The translations under genes were made by a program, and so were the position numbers. Of a DNA stretch of 64,000 nt, positions 44,087 to 53,766 are shown piece by piece; position 1 is the stretch's first letter, and every line of letters begins with the position of its first letter. The notes under the pieces are model-generated. The model made no database searches. It was not told the DNA's origin and worked only from the letters and a program-made list of their open reading frames with translations. This DNA is from Acetobacteraceae bacterium (GTDB lineage: Bacteria > Pseudomonadota > Alphaproteobacteria > Acetobacterales > Acetobacteraceae), in NCBI GenBank assembly GCA_027482245.1, contig JAIXWG010000065.1, positions 176,777 through 240,776 of the forward strand, read 5' to 3'.

Positions 44087-45057
44087 TGGTCCACGCGGAT
44101 GTTGTTGGTGCGGATGATCTCGCCATAGCTGCGCGTCTGCGTCGACAGGCGGTCGCGGAAGGATGCCGCGCCATCGGCCTGCACCTCGCCGCCCAGCTCC
44201 CCGATGCGGGCCTTGATGGCGGGCTCGTTCAGCACGGCAGCGATCTCGCGTTCCAGCCGCGCGATCGTGGCGGGCGGCGTGTGGCCCTGCACCAGCAGCC
44301 CCTGCCAGGTGCCGGCATCGGGTTCCGGCCAGCCGAGCTCCCGGAAGGTCGGCAGGTTCGGCAGGTTGGCGAAGCGGCGCGGGCCCGTCACGGCGATGCC
44401 GCGCATCTGGCCGTTCACGACATAGGGCATGGATTGCGTCGCGCCCGCCATCGTGACGTTGGCCTCGTTCGAGACGAGCGAGACCAGCGCCGGCGCGCCG
44501 CCCCGGTACGGCACGTGCTCCATCGTCGTTCCCCAGCCCGCGGCGAGCGAGAGCGCCACGATATGCGTCAGCGTCCCCGTGCCGGAATTGGCGGCGTTCA
44601 GCCTGCCCGGATTGGCCTTGGCATAGGCGACGAGTTCGGCCGCGTTCTGGACGGGCAGGTTGTTGTTCACCGCCAGGATGTAGGGCGCGTAGATCAGCAT
44701 CTGCACGGGCGCCAGGTCACGTTCCGCATCGAAGGGCATGCGGGTGAAGAGGAAGGGGTTGGTCGCCAGCACGGAGACATCGAGCAGCAGCATCGAATGC
44801 CCGTCCGGCCGGCTCTTCGCCACCGCATCGGCGCCGATATTGCCGCCCGCGCCGGCGCGGTTCTCCACCACGACGTTCTGGCCGATGCGCGCGGCGAGCG
44901 GCGCGGCGATCAGGCGGGCCAGGATGTCGCTGGTGCCGCCCGGGGCGTTCGGGACGATGATGCGGACGGTCTGGGTGAAGTCCTGCGCCCGCGCCAGGGC
45001 GGGCAGGCCCAGCAGCGGCGCGGCCAGGCCGGCCTGCAGGATATGGCGGCGGTTCAT
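44083..45057 (-). CDS. Bug/TctC family periplasmic solute receptor
   Basis: This 324-residue receptor has the signal peptide MNRRHILQAGLAAPLLGLPALARAQ, then VRIIVPNAPGGTSDILARLIA and VVVENRAGAGGNIGA. The ATG at 45057 follows AAGGGAA; an upstream in-frame start would disrupt the signal. It is the fourth Bug gene in the window and the only one coupled directly to an enzyme gene. It is divergent from the MFS gene. Confidence 0.88.
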   Translation of the reverse strand: MNRRHILQAGLAAPLLGLPALARAQDFTQTVRIIVPNAPGGTSDILARLIAAPLAARIGQNVVVENRAGAGGNIGADAVAKSRPDGHSMLLLDVSVLATNPFLFTRMPFDAERDLAPVQMLIYAPYILAVNNNLPVQNAAELVAYAKANPGRLNAANSGTGTLTHIVALSLAAGWGTTMEHVPYRGGAPALVSLVSNEANVTMAGATQSMPYVVNGQMRGIAVTGPRRFANLPNLPTFRELGWPEPDAGTWQGLLVQGHTPPATIARLEREIAAVLNEPAIKARIGELGGEVQADGAASFRDRLSTQTRSYGEIIRTNNIRVDQ

Positions 45058-45182
45058 GCGTGTTCCCTTCCCCGGTTCAGGCGGCCCATTCGGGCGTCGC
45101 GCACGCATCCTTGCGCGGGCCGCCATGGGGCGACAACCTCGTCCTCGCGCGGCGGGGTGCCGCCACGACAGGATGTGACAGC

Positions 45183-46385
45183 GTGCCCCTGACCGACCGA
45201 GGCTTCACCACCGCCATCGTCGTGGCGCAGGTCCTGGCGCAGATCGGCGCCTTCACCCTGCCGGCGCTGCTGCCGGGATACCTGGATCGCTGGGACCTGT
45301 CGGGGACGGAGGCCGGCTGGCTCGTGGGCGCCTTCTTCGCGGCCTATGTGGCGGCGGTGCCCGTGCTCGTCTCCCTGACCGACCGCGTGCCGGGGGTGCG
45401 GATCTACCTGGTCGGCGCGGGCTGCACGGCGGTGGCGCATCTCGGCTTCGGCTGGCTGGCGGAGGGCTTCTGGTCCGGCCTGGTCTTCCGCGCCATCGCC
45501 GGCGTGGGCTGGGCGGGCTGCTACATGCCAGGGCTGAAGGTGCTGGCCGACCGGCTGGAGGGTGCGGCCCAGTCCCGCGCCGTGTCCTGGCACGCGGCCG
45601 GCGTCGGCATCGCGGGCGCGGCGTCCTTCGCCATGGCGGGGCTGCTGGATGCGGCGGGCGGCCCGGCGGCGGCCTTCAGCTTCGGCGGCGTCGCGGCCAT
45701 CCTCGCGGGCGCCATCGCGCTGGCGGTCATGCCGCGCCACCTGCCGCCGCGCGCGCCGGATGCGCCGCCGCCTGGCGCGCTGCTCGATTTCCGCCCGGTC
45801 TTCCGCAACCGCCCCGCCATGGCGTGGATCGCGGGCTACACCGTCCACACCTGGGAACTCGCCGCGCTGCGCGCCTGGGGCGTCGCCTTCCTCGCCGCGA
45901 GCTTCGCACGGGATGGCGTGGCCCCCTGGATGCCGGGGCCGGCGGCGATCTTCACCGTGGCGGGGCTGGTCGGCATCGCCGTCTCCGTCACGGGGAACGA
46001 GACGGCGCAGAAGCATGGCCGCGCGAAGGTCGTGACCTGGGCCATGGCGATGGCGGCGGGGTTTTCCGTGGCCACGGGGTTCGCGGGCATGGCATCGCCG
46101 ATCCTCGCCGCGTTCTGCGTCATCGCGTGGAACGCCTGCATCTACCTCGACAGTTCGGCGCTGACGGGCGGCACGGTGCAGTCGGCTGCACCGGGCATGC
46201 GCGGGGCGACGATGGGGTTGCACAGCATGTGCGGCTATGCCGGCGGCTTCCTCGGCCCGCTCGGCGTCGGCGTGGCGCTGGACCTGGTGGGGACGGACCG
46301 CGCGGTGGCCTGGGTGCTGGCCTTCGGGCATCTCGCGCCCTTCACCCTGGCGGGGCTGCTGGTCTTGCGACGGCTATCCCGTTAA
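45183..46385 (+). CDS. Major facilitator superfamily transporter
   Basis: This 400-residue protein has about twelve hydrophobic helices and an RVPGVRIYLVG loop after helix 2 (MFS motif A position, weak). It begins at a GTG preceded by AGGA at 45170-45173. In-frame codons upstream to 45060 give a non-hydrophobic leader and cross into the Bug promoter, so they are less likely. The substrate is unknown; the neighbours suggest an organic anion. Confidence 0.82.
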   Translation: MPLTDRGFTTAIVVAQVLAQIGAFTLPALLPGYLDRWDLSGTEAGWLVGAFFAAYVAAVPVLVSLTDRVPGVRIYLVGAGCTAVAHLGFGWLAEGFWSGLVFRAIAGVGWAGCYMPGLKVLADRLEGAAQSRAVSWHAAGVGIAGAASFAMAGLLDAAGGPAAAFSFGGVAAILAGAIALAVMPRHLPPRAPDAPPPGALLDFRPVFRNRPAMAWIAGYTVHTWELAALRAWGVAFLAASFARDGVAPWMPGPAAIFTVAGLVGIAVSVTGNETAQKHGRAKVVTWAMAMAAGFSVATGFAGMASPILAAFCVIAWNACIYLDSSALTGGTVQSAAPGMRGATMGLHSMCGYAGGFLGPLGVGVALDLVGTDRAVAWVLAFGHLAPFTLAGLLVLRRLSR

Positions 46386-46518
46386 CGGCGCGAAACACGC
46401 GCAACACGGCGCGATGCTGCCGTCGTGCCGCCATGCTTGCGCCATGCGCGGATGGTCGGCTTAGTGGAACAGCAAGGCCCGGCATCGTTTCATGCGCGGG
46501 ACCGATAGGGGATCCAGC

Positions 46519-48246
46519 ATGGCAGCGCCGCATTTCCTCCTGCAGACGCCGGTGGGGTCGGTGGTGCCGGTCGAGGTCGGCGGCCAGCCGGTCCAGGCTC
46601 GCTTCGCCGACCTCCAGCGCGCCGCCGGCGCGCAGGCGGGCCTCTTTGCCGAACCGGTGCCGACGCGGGATGCCACGGGGGCCATCCTCTCCTTCGCCTG
46701 GTACGCGCCGGGCGCGGAAGCGCAGCCGCTCTCCAGCCTCGGCCAGCCGCAGCGTGCCGCGGCCGAGTCGCAGCTGCGCGCCGCGCTGGCCGATCTGGCG
46801 CCCCGCGCGCAGGGCACGGGCGGCGATGCGGCGCTGATCGCCGCGGCGCTGGCCCTGCCGAACAGCAGCGCCGTGCTCGTGGTCGATGGAAGGCCCGTGC
46901 TGGCGGGCTGGGGCTTGGTGCCGGCCGGCGATGCGCGGGATGCCGCGACGCGCATCGCCGCCGTGCTCGGCCCCTTCCTGCCGGGGCCTGCCGCGACCGC
47001 GACCGCCGCGCCGCGCGCGACGCCCATGCGCAGCGCGCCGCCCCCGCCGCCGCCCGTGCTGCCGACCGCCACCGCCGCGCCGATCGGCCCGCGCCGCTTC
47101 TGGCTGGTGCCGGCGGCCATCGCGGTGGCGCTGATCTTCCTCGCGCTCGGCTTCTGGCTCGGCTGGAAGCTGCTGGCGGAGGCCGTGGCCAACCGCCCGC
47201 AGACCGCCGAATTCGTGGACCGCGACCGCGTCCGCCAGGCGATCGAGCTGCAGCGCCGCGCCAATGAAGGTCTGGCGGAGGAGGTGGAGCGTGCCCGCCG
47301 CGCCGCCGAGGGCAATGTCTGCCAGGCCACGCCGCTGACCACGCCGCCCGGCCGCGGCCCGCTGCCGCAGGACCTGCCCGCCCGCCCGACGCCGCCCGCG
47401 ACGCCGGACGCGCCGCTCGCGCCACGGCCGAACAACCTGCTGCAGCTGCTCGACCAGTCCGTGGTGCTGGTCGCCGGGCCGGGGCGCGATGGGCTGTCCA
47501 TCGGCACGGGGTTCTTCGTGGCGCCGGGCGTCATCGTCACCAATGCGCATGTCGTGGCGGACGTCACCGGGCAGCTCGTCGTCGCCTCCCGCCACCTCGG
47601 CCGCGCCTTCCCGGCGCAGATCACGCGCCGCACGCCGCAGGCGCGGCCGGGCGAGCCCGATTTCGCGCTGCTCAGCGTCACCGGCGTGCCGTCGCTGACG
47701 CCGCTGACGCTGACGCGCCAGGCGCAGCGCCTGGATGAGGTGATTGCCGCCGGCTACCCGGCCGCCATCGTGCAGAACGATGCGCGCTTCCAGGCCGTGC
47801 TGCGGGGCGAGATGTCGCAGATGCCGGAGCTGGTGGTGACGGATGGCCGCATCTCCGCCATCCAGACGCTGGCCTCCGGCCTGGTCGCCATGCCGCATTC
47901 CGCCAATATCAGCCCCGGCAATTCCGGCGGGCCGCTGGTGGATCGCTGTGGGCGCGTGGCGGGGGTGAACACCTTCAACCACATCAACGCCCAGCTGGCG
48001 GAACGCGTGAGCTACGCGCAGAAGACGGACGCGCTGCTGGCCTTCCTGCGGGAAGCCGGGGTGGCGGTGGAACCGGTCGACAGCGCCTGCGCGCCGACGC
48101 CGGAACAGGCCGCGACGCCGCCCGCGGCAGCGCCGGCCGCCCCAGCTGCGCCCGCCGCACCCGCGCCCAGCGCGCCCGCGCCCGCGACCCCGCCGGCAGC
48201 CCCCGCGCCGCCTGCGGCGACCCCCGCCCCGACCCGGGCGCGCTGA
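46519..48246 (+). CDS. Membrane-anchored trypsin-like serine protease, first gene of Srf-like operon
   Basis: This 575-residue protein has four visible parts. Residues 1-150 form a domain ending in VDGRPVLAGWG (122-132), shared with the two following gene products. A membrane helix spans about 194-219 and is followed by a short coiled coil. A periplasmic trypsin-like domain carries His344 (TNAHVV), Asp381 (PDFALL) and Ser469 (GNSGGP), an intact triad. The last 45 residues are Ala/Pro-rich. There is no PDZ domain, unlike DegP. The N-terminus is predicted cytoplasmic and the protease periplasmic. The ATG at 46519 follows GGGGA; an in-frame ATG at 46492 is possible. It heads an operon of at least eleven genes. 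Confidence 0.8.
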   Translation: MAAPHFLLQTPVGSVVPVEVGGQPVQARFADLQRAAGAQAGLFAEPVPTRDATGAILSFAWYAPGAEAQPLSSLGQPQRAAAESQLRAALADLAPRAQGTGGDAALIAAALALPNSSAVLVVDGRPVLAGWGLVPAGDARDAATRIAAVLGPFLPGPAATATAAPRATPMRSAPPPPPPVLPTATAAPIGPRRFWLVPAAIAVALIFLALGFWLGWKLLAEAVANRPQTAEFVDRDRVRQAIELQRRANEGLAEEVERARRAAEGNVCQATPLTTPPGRGPLPQDLPARPTPPATPDAPLAPRPNNLLQLLDQSVVLVAGPGRDGLSIGTGFFVAPGVIVTNAHVVADVTGQLVVASRHLGRAFPAQITRRTPQARPGEPDFALLSVTGVPSLTPLTLTRQAQRLDEVIAAGYPAAIVQNDARFQAVLRGEMSQMPELVVTDGRISAIQTLASGLVAMPHSANISPGNSGGPLVDRCGRVAGVNTFNHINAQLAERVSYAQKTDALLAFLREAGVAVEPVDSACAPTPEQAATPPAAAPAAPAAPAAPAPSAPAPATPPAAPAPPAATPAPTRAR

Positions 48247-48249
48247 TCC

Positions 48250-49536
48250 ATGTCCCGCAGCCTCGCGGCCACGACACGGGATGCGGAGCTTCGCGCCCTG
48301 GCGGCGGGCGGGCAGCCCGTGGCCGCCGCCTGGGGGCAGGTCACCGGCCACCTGATCCGCCGCCTCTCCTCCGCCCATGCCGCCATCTTCGCCGAACCCA
48401 GCCCCGACCCCGCCCGCGGCACTACCGACTGGTATGCCGAGGGCGAAGGCGAGAGCATCGGGATCGATGACGACACCGCCGCCGCCGCGCGGTTCGAGGA
48501 ACTGGCCGCCGCCATCCGGGCGGAGGCCGAGCGCTTGTCGAACGAGCGCGACGAGGGCCTGCGGCTGCTGGGCGAGCTGCTGCGCCAGGCGATCGAGGTC
48601 CCGGGCCGCGAGTTCATCCGGCTGCGGGGGGAGACGATCTTCCTCGTCGCCTGGGGCCACCACCGCGCCGGCCGCGCGGCACCCGCCGAACTCGTCCGCG
48701 CCCTGCCGGCGACGGCCGCGCCCATGGCCATGCTGGCGCTGTCGCCGCTGGCGCGCGCGGCCAGCTGGCTCTGGGCCGCGCTGGCCGCGGCGCTGCTCGC
48801 GCTGATGCTGGCCCTCGGCCTGTTCCTGGCCTGGCGCGATCCCTTCGGCTGGCTGGTCCCGCCCCCCATGCAATGCGTGGCCAACCCCGATGACCTGGCG
48901 CTGCTGGAGGAGCTGAACCGGGTGCGGGAGGAGGAGGCGGCGCTGCGCCGCCAGATCGCGGAGGCAGCGGAGGAAGCGGGCCGCCGCCGCCTGCTCTGCG
49001 AGCCGCCACCGCCCCCGCCCCGCCCCACGCCGCCCCCCGCGCCCGAGCCGCCGCCCGCGCCGGAGCCGGAACCCGAGCCCGTGCCGCCTCCGCCGCCGCC
49101 CGCGCCGCCCCCGCCGGAGCCCCCGCGCCCGCCCCAGAACGACGACGCCGATCGCGCGCGGCGCGAAGGCGCGCAGGAAGGCCGGGTGCAGGTGATCCTG
49201 GGCTGGGACACGCGCGATGACCTCGACCTGTCCATCGTCTGCCCGGACGGCACCGTGATCTCCTACATGCAGCGGCAGGGCTGCGGCGGGACGCTCGACG
49301 TGGATCGCAACGTCGGTAATCAGCGCAGCCGCACGCCGGTGGAGAATGTCTATTTCGACAATCCCCAGCCCGGCACCTACCAGGTGCGCGTCCACCAGTA
49401 TGACCATGTGGACCGGCAGGAGACGCCCTACCGCGTGACCATCCGCATCGCTGGCCAGCCCGACCGCACCATCACCGGCGTGGCGCGCCCCGGCCCGCCG
49501 CGGGTGGTGGACCGCTTCACGATCCCGGGCCGGTGA
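48250..49536 (+). CDS. Bitopic membrane protein with periplasmic beta-sandwich (DUF2135/YfaP-like)
   Basis: This 428-residue protein has the same N-terminal module as its neighbours: HAAIFAEP near residue 40, then IFLVAWGHH around 130-137, equivalent to VDGxPVLAGWG. One membrane helix (about 170-200) and a coiled coil rich in Glu/Arg follow. A proline-rich spacer of about 50 residues leads to a C-terminal domain from about residue 311 (VILGWDTRDDLDLSIVCPDG ... NPQPGTYQVRVHQYD). That domain resembles YfaP/DUF2135 beta-sandwiches, which often bind calcium or other proteins. The function is unknown. It begins 3 bases after the protease stop. Confidence 0.72.
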   Translation: MSRSLAATTRDAELRALAAGGQPVAAAWGQVTGHLIRRLSSAHAAIFAEPSPDPARGTTDWYAEGEGESIGIDDDTAAAARFEELAAAIRAEAERLSNERDEGLRLLGELLRQAIEVPGREFIRLRGETIFLVAWGHHRAGRAAPAELVRALPATAAPMAMLALSPLARAASWLWAALAAALLALMLALGLFLAWRDPFGWLVPPPMQCVANPDDLALLEELNRVREEEAALRRQIAEAAEEAGRRRLLCEPPPPPPRPTPPPAPEPPPAPEPEPEPVPPPPPPAPPPPEPPRPPQNDDADRARREGAQEGRVQVILGWDTRDDLDLSIVCPDGTVISYMQRQGCGGTLDVDRNVGNQRSRTPVENVYFDNPQPGTYQVRVHQYDHVDRQETPYRVTIRIAGQPDRTITGVARPGPPRVVDRFTIPGR

Positions 49537-50726
49537 CCGCCATGCAGCGCCTTGCCGAACTGCCTGACAGCCGCCTCCGCTGGCTCGGCCCTGCCGGGAT
49601 CACGCCGCCGGAGGCCCTGGCGAAGCTCAAGCCCCTGCTGGCCGAACTCGGCCCACACCACGCCGCGCTGCTGGCCGCGCCGGTGCGGACGAGCGACGGC
49701 ATCGCCTGGGAGGCACCGGGGGAGGCCAGCCTGGCGATGCCGCGGATGAGCCGGGAGCAGCGCGCGGTCTTCGAGGCCACGCTGACGGTCCTGCTCTCCG
49801 ACATCCGCCGCGCAGCGGAGACGGCGCGGGCCAGGGGCGACGCTGGCACGGCGGAGTTGCTGGACCTGGTGCGGCGGGTGCCGGCGCCGGAACTCGTCTT
49901 CGCCGTGGATGGCGCGCCGGTGCTGGCAGGCTGGGGCTTCGCCGCCCCGCAGGGCCCGGCCATCACCGTGCTGGCGCCCTTTGATGACGGGCGCGGCGCC
50001 AATGCCCTGCCGGGGGACCGCACGGCGATCGCGCTGGCCGCGGGGTCCCTGCTGGCGCTGGCACTCGCCGCCGTGCTGGCCGCGCCCTTCCTGCTGGCGC
50101 TGCTGAGCCCGCCCTTGCCCACCTGCCGGGTGGATGCCGCCGGGCTGGCCGCGCTGACCGAGCTCGACCAGGCGCGCGAACAGGGGCGCGGGCTGATGGC
50201 GGAACGCGACCGGCTGCGGCAGGAGCGTGGGCGCCGCATGGCGGAATGCCCGCTGCCGGAACCGCCGGCGGCGCCCGAGCCGCCCGCCCAGCCCCCGGCC
50301 GCGCCGCCCGCGACACCACCCGCGCAGCCGCCCCGCGCGGCGCTGCCGCAGGAGCGTTGGGACCGCGGGGACGTGGCGCTGCTGGAGGGGTGCTGGAACC
50401 TCGACAGCAACTACCGCACGCGGGATGTCGATACCGGGCGGATCGATACCGTCCGTTCATGGCGCATGTGCTTCGACCGCAACGGCCGGGGCACCCAGAC
50501 CATGGTCTATGACAACAACCGCCGCTGCACCGGCCCGGTGGTGGGCCGCTTCGAGGGACAGACACTGCTGATCGACGATACCGCCGACCTGCCCTGCGAC
50601 GATCGCTACCGCATCCTGCACCGCCTGGCGCGCTGCGAACGCAGCAACGAGAACCGGGCGGAATGCGAGAGCCGGAACGTGCGCAACCCCTCCGCCCCCG
50701 GCAGCCGGTTCACGCTGCGCCGATGA
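49533..50726 (+). CDS. Bitopic membrane protein with periplasmic Cys-rich lipocalin-like domain
   Basis: This is a 397-residue protein. The N-terminal module again contains HHAALLAAP and ends in VDGAPVLAGWG at 125-135. A membrane helix (about 164-190), a helical linker and a proline-rich spacer follow. The C-terminal domain from residue 279 (LLEGCWNLDSNYR, WRMCFDRNGRGTQ, CTGPVVGRFEG) has six or more cysteines and looks like a small beta-barrel; I cannot name the family. The start is GTG overlapping the previous stop (GTGA), with an ATG three codons later as alternative. The gap of 85 bases to the SrfB-like gene is the largest in this operon. Confidence 0.7.
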   Translation: MTAMQRLAELPDSRLRWLGPAGITPPEALAKLKPLLAELGPHHAALLAAPVRTSDGIAWEAPGEASLAMPRMSREQRAVFEATLTVLLSDIRRAAETARARGDAGTAELLDLVRRVPAPELVFAVDGAPVLAGWGFAAPQGPAITVLAPFDDGRGANALPGDRTAIALAAGSLLALALAAVLAAPFLLALLSPPLPTCRVDAAGLAALTELDQAREQGRGLMAERDRLRQERGRRMAECPLPEPPAAPEPPAQPPAAPPATPPAQPPRAALPQERWDRGDVALLEGCWNLDSNYRTRDVDTGRIDTVRSWRMCFDRNGRGTQTMVYDNNRRCTGPVVGRFEGQTLLIDDTADLPCDDRYRILHRLARCERSNENRAECESRNVRNPSAPGSRFTLRR

Positions 50727-50811
50727 CGGGGGATCACGCTTCCTTGCCGTGCCAAGGGGTTGCGGGCGATACTGCGCGCCCACTGACCGAACCGGGAAGC
50801 CGCGCCACGCC

Positions 50812-53766
50812 ATGAACCGCGCCGCCCTGCACAGCCTGATCCCGGCCTCCGGCATCCAGTTCCTGGACGTCGATTTCGACATCAACGCCCTGCCCCGCAT
50901 CAGCCGCCCCTTCTGGGACGAGAAGCCGATGCATCTGCGCGACGCGAATGGCGACCAGCAGGTGCTGCTGCGCGCGCTGGAACAATCCGACGAAGGGGAG
51001 TTGTTCGACCCGGTGGGCCGCAACCACCCGCCGGAGGAGGAGGTCTACCGCATCACGCGGACCCAGGCGCTGGAGCCCTTCCTGGGCCAATGGGTGCCCC
51101 TCCCGTTCCTCCGCGTGCAGTCGCGCACCACGGATGGCGCGCCGATCTTCGACGAGGGGCCGACCAACTGGGCCCGGCTGCGCGTCGTGGAGCTGCCGCC
51201 GGGCACGGTGCGCGGCGCCACCCATCGCGCCGTGCTGGCCTTCGACACCACGCTGGTCCCGCGCCGGGACGGCCGCGCCTATGCGGGGCCGAGCGCCGAG
51301 GACGCCGCGGAGGAGCAGGAGTTCGGCCTGGCCGCGCGGCTGGCGGACAACGCGTCCTTCCTGGCGGAGGGCTGGTTCGGCCAGTGGCTGGAACAGCTCT
51401 TCCTCGACCTCGTCTCCGCCCAGCGCCGCGGCAAGGCCGTGAAGCTGGAGGAGCTGACCTACCGGATGGAGCCCTTCGCGCGATATCTGACACTGTTGGA
51501 AGTGCTGGGCCATGCGGGTGCGGCGCCGCGCGTGCGGCTGGTGGATGCGGGCGTATCGGGCCGGCGCAGCGCCATGGTGGATGTCGACCTGCTGCTCGAC
51601 ATCGGCAATGCGCGGACCTGCGGCATCCTGGTGGAGAGCGCGCCGGATGGGCCGCTGTCGCTCAACGATTCCTACCCGCTGGCGCTGCGGGACCTCGGCA
51701 AGCCGGAGCAGGTCTCGGGCAAGCCCTTCGAGAGCCGCGTCGAATTCTCCCGCGCCAGCTTCGGGCAGGATGCGCTGTCGCGCCGGTCCGGCCGCGCGGC
51801 CGCCTTTGCCTGGCCGTCGCCCTTGCGGGTGGGGCCGGAGGCGGTACGGCTGGCGGGGCTGTCCGTGGGCAATGAGGGCGCGACGGGCCTGTCATCGCCC
51901 AAGCGGTATCTGTGGGATGAGCGGCCCTCCGTGCTCGGCTGGCGCTTCGGCGCGGGGTCGGCGCCGGCCGCCTTCGGCACGGCCGGCGAGCAGCCCGTGA
52001 CCGGCGCCTTCATGAACGAGTTGACGGAGACGGGGGAGCTGCTTTCGAAGCACCGCAACGCCACGCCCGCGGTGCGCGCCCGCTTCAGCCGGTCCTCGCT
52101 CTACACGCTGATGCTGGCGGAGATCCTGTTGCAGGCGATCAGCCAGATCAACGCGCCGGCCACGCGCGCCGCGCGCCGCAACGCGGACGTGCCGCGCCGG
52201 CTGCGGCGTGTGACGCTGACGCTGCCGACGGCGATGCCGGTGGCAGAACAGCGCATCGTGCGGCGGCGCGCCGAGGCCGCCGTTGAACTCGTCTGGGCCT
52301 GGATGGGCTGGACGGCGGGCAGCGCGGAGCGGGCGATTGCGGCGCCGCTGCCGCCGCGCGTTTCCGCCAACCTGGACGAGGCCACGGCGACGCAGCTGGT
52401 ATGGCTCTATGCGGAATCCGTGCATCGGTTGCAGGCCGATCCGAGGCAGCTGTTCGTGCTGATGGGTCGCGTGCGGGATGGCGCGCAGCCCTCGCTCCGC
52501 ATCGCCAGCATCGATATCGGCGGCGGCACCACGGACCTGGCCGTCACGACCTACGCCCTGGCGCAGGACCAGGAGATCAGGCCGACGCAGAATTTCCGCG
52601 AGGGCTTCAAGATCGCGGGCGACGACCTGCTGCAGGCCGTGATCGAGCGCGTGGTGCTGCCGCCGCTGGAAGCGGCGCTCGGGGATGCGGGACTGCGCGA
52701 TCCCAAGGCCTTCCTCCGCCGCGTGCTCGGCGGCGCGCGTGGCGGGCAGTCGGAGGCGGAGCGGCAGCTGACGCGGCAATTCGTTGCGCGCGTGCTGGAA
52801 CCCTGCGCGCTCGCGCTGCTGTCGGGCTATGAGGTGATGGAACCCGGCACCGCGGGCATCGTCGCGCGGCTGTCCATCGCGGAGGGGCCGGGGCGCCCGC
52901 GCCATGACCGCGCCTGCGCCTTCTTCGAACGCCTGGCGCTGGATGCGGGCGCCACCGATTTCCGGCTGAACGGCGTGGAGGTCGCGCCGGAAGCGGCGGT
53001 GATGGACGGCCTCGTGCGCGGCACGCTTGGCCCGATCCTGGCCGATCTCTGCGAAGCCACGCACGCCTATGATTGCGACGTGCTGCTGCTGTCCGGCCGG
53101 CCGTCGCGGTTGCGCGCGGTGATGGACATCGTGCTGGCGAAACTGCCCGTCGCCGCGCATCGCATCGTGCACATGCAGGGCTATCCCGCCGGCGGCTGGT
53201 ACCCCTTCCGCGACGCCCATGCGCGGATCGAGGACCCGAAGACCACCGCCGCCGTGGGTGCGATGGTGGCGGCGCTGGCGGAGGGTTCGCTGCCCGGCTT
53301 CCTGCTGCGCGCCTCGCGGCTCGGCATGAAATCCACCGCCCGCTACATCGGGCGGCTGGAAACATCGGGCCAGCTGCTCCAGCGCAACGAATACATGCGG
53401 GACATCGACCTCGATGCCGATACCGCGGTCGCGGTGGAGGTGGAGATACCGTTCGAGGCGCCTTCCATGCTCGGCTTCCGGCAGCTGGCCCTGGAACGCT
53501 GGCCCGCGACGCCGCTCTACGCGCTGGAATTCGGCAATGCGGATGACGTGCGCAACCTGGCGCTGCCGCTGACCGTGCGGCTGGCGCGCGGCATCGCGGA
53601 TCCCGGGTCGCCGGAGGCGGAGGCGAGCCGCGAGCAGTTCAAGCCGGCCAGCATCCGCGACGCGGAAGGCCAGGAACGCCATCCGACCACGGTGCGCATG
53701 CGCCTGCAGACCATGCGCGACGAGGGCGGCTATTGGCGCGATACCGGCGCGCTGGGGGTACCGTGA
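50812..53766 (+). CDS. SrfB-like virulence-factor-family ATPase (actin/Hsp70 fold)
   Basis: This 984-residue protein corresponds to the SrfB family named in the Salmonella srfABC locus. Two nucleotide-binding motifs of the actin/Hsp70 superfamily are visible: phosphate-1 at residues 263-271 (DIGNARTCG) and phosphate-2 at 568-576 (DIGGGTTDL). A possible adenosine loop, LLLSGRPSRLR, lies near residue 765. There is no signal or membrane segment, so it acts in the cytoplasm. Its role is unknown in any organism; it was named as a regulated factor, not by mechanism. It overlaps the SrfC-like gene by 4 bases. The ATG at 50812 follows GGGAAG. Confidence 0.82.
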   Translation: MNRAALHSLIPASGIQFLDVDFDINALPRISRPFWDEKPMHLRDANGDQQVLLRALEQSDEGELFDPVGRNHPPEEEVYRITRTQALEPFLGQWVPLPFLRVQSRTTDGAPIFDEGPTNWARLRVVELPPGTVRGATHRAVLAFDTTLVPRRDGRAYAGPSAEDAAEEQEFGLAARLADNASFLAEGWFGQWLEQLFLDLVSAQRRGKAVKLEELTYRMEPFARYLTLLEVLGHAGAAPRVRLVDAGVSGRRSAMVDVDLLLDIGNARTCGILVESAPDGPLSLNDSYPLALRDLGKPEQVSGKPFESRVEFSRASFGQDALSRRSGRAAAFAWPSPLRVGPEAVRLAGLSVGNEGATGLSSPKRYLWDERPSVLGWRFGAGSAPAAFGTAGEQPVTGAFMNELTETGELLSKHRNATPAVRARFSRSSLYTLMLAEILLQAISQINAPATRAARRNADVPRRLRRVTLTLPTAMPVAEQRIVRRRAEAAVELVWAWMGWTAGSAERAIAAPLPPRVSANLDEATATQLVWLYAESVHRLQADPRQLFVLMGRVRDGAQPSLRIASIDIGGGTTDLAVTTYALAQDQEIRPTQNFREGFKIAGDDLLQAVIERVVLPPLEAALGDAGLRDPKAFLRRVLGGARGGQSEAERQLTRQFVARVLEPCALALLSGYEVMEPGTAGIVARLSIAEGPGRPRHDRACAFFERLALDAGATDFRLNGVEVAPEAAVMDGLVRGTLGPILADLCEATHAYDCDVLLLSGRPSRLRAVMDIVLAKLPVAAHRIVHMQGYPAGGWYPFRDAHARIEDPKTTAAVGAMVAALAEGSLPGFLLRASRLGMKSTARYIGRLETSGQLLQRNEYMRDIDLDADTAVAVEVEIPFEAPSMLGFRQLALERWPATPLYALEFGNADDVRNLALPLTVRLARGIADPGSPEAEASREQFKPASIRDAEGQERHPTTVRMRLQTMRDEGGYWRDTGALGVP

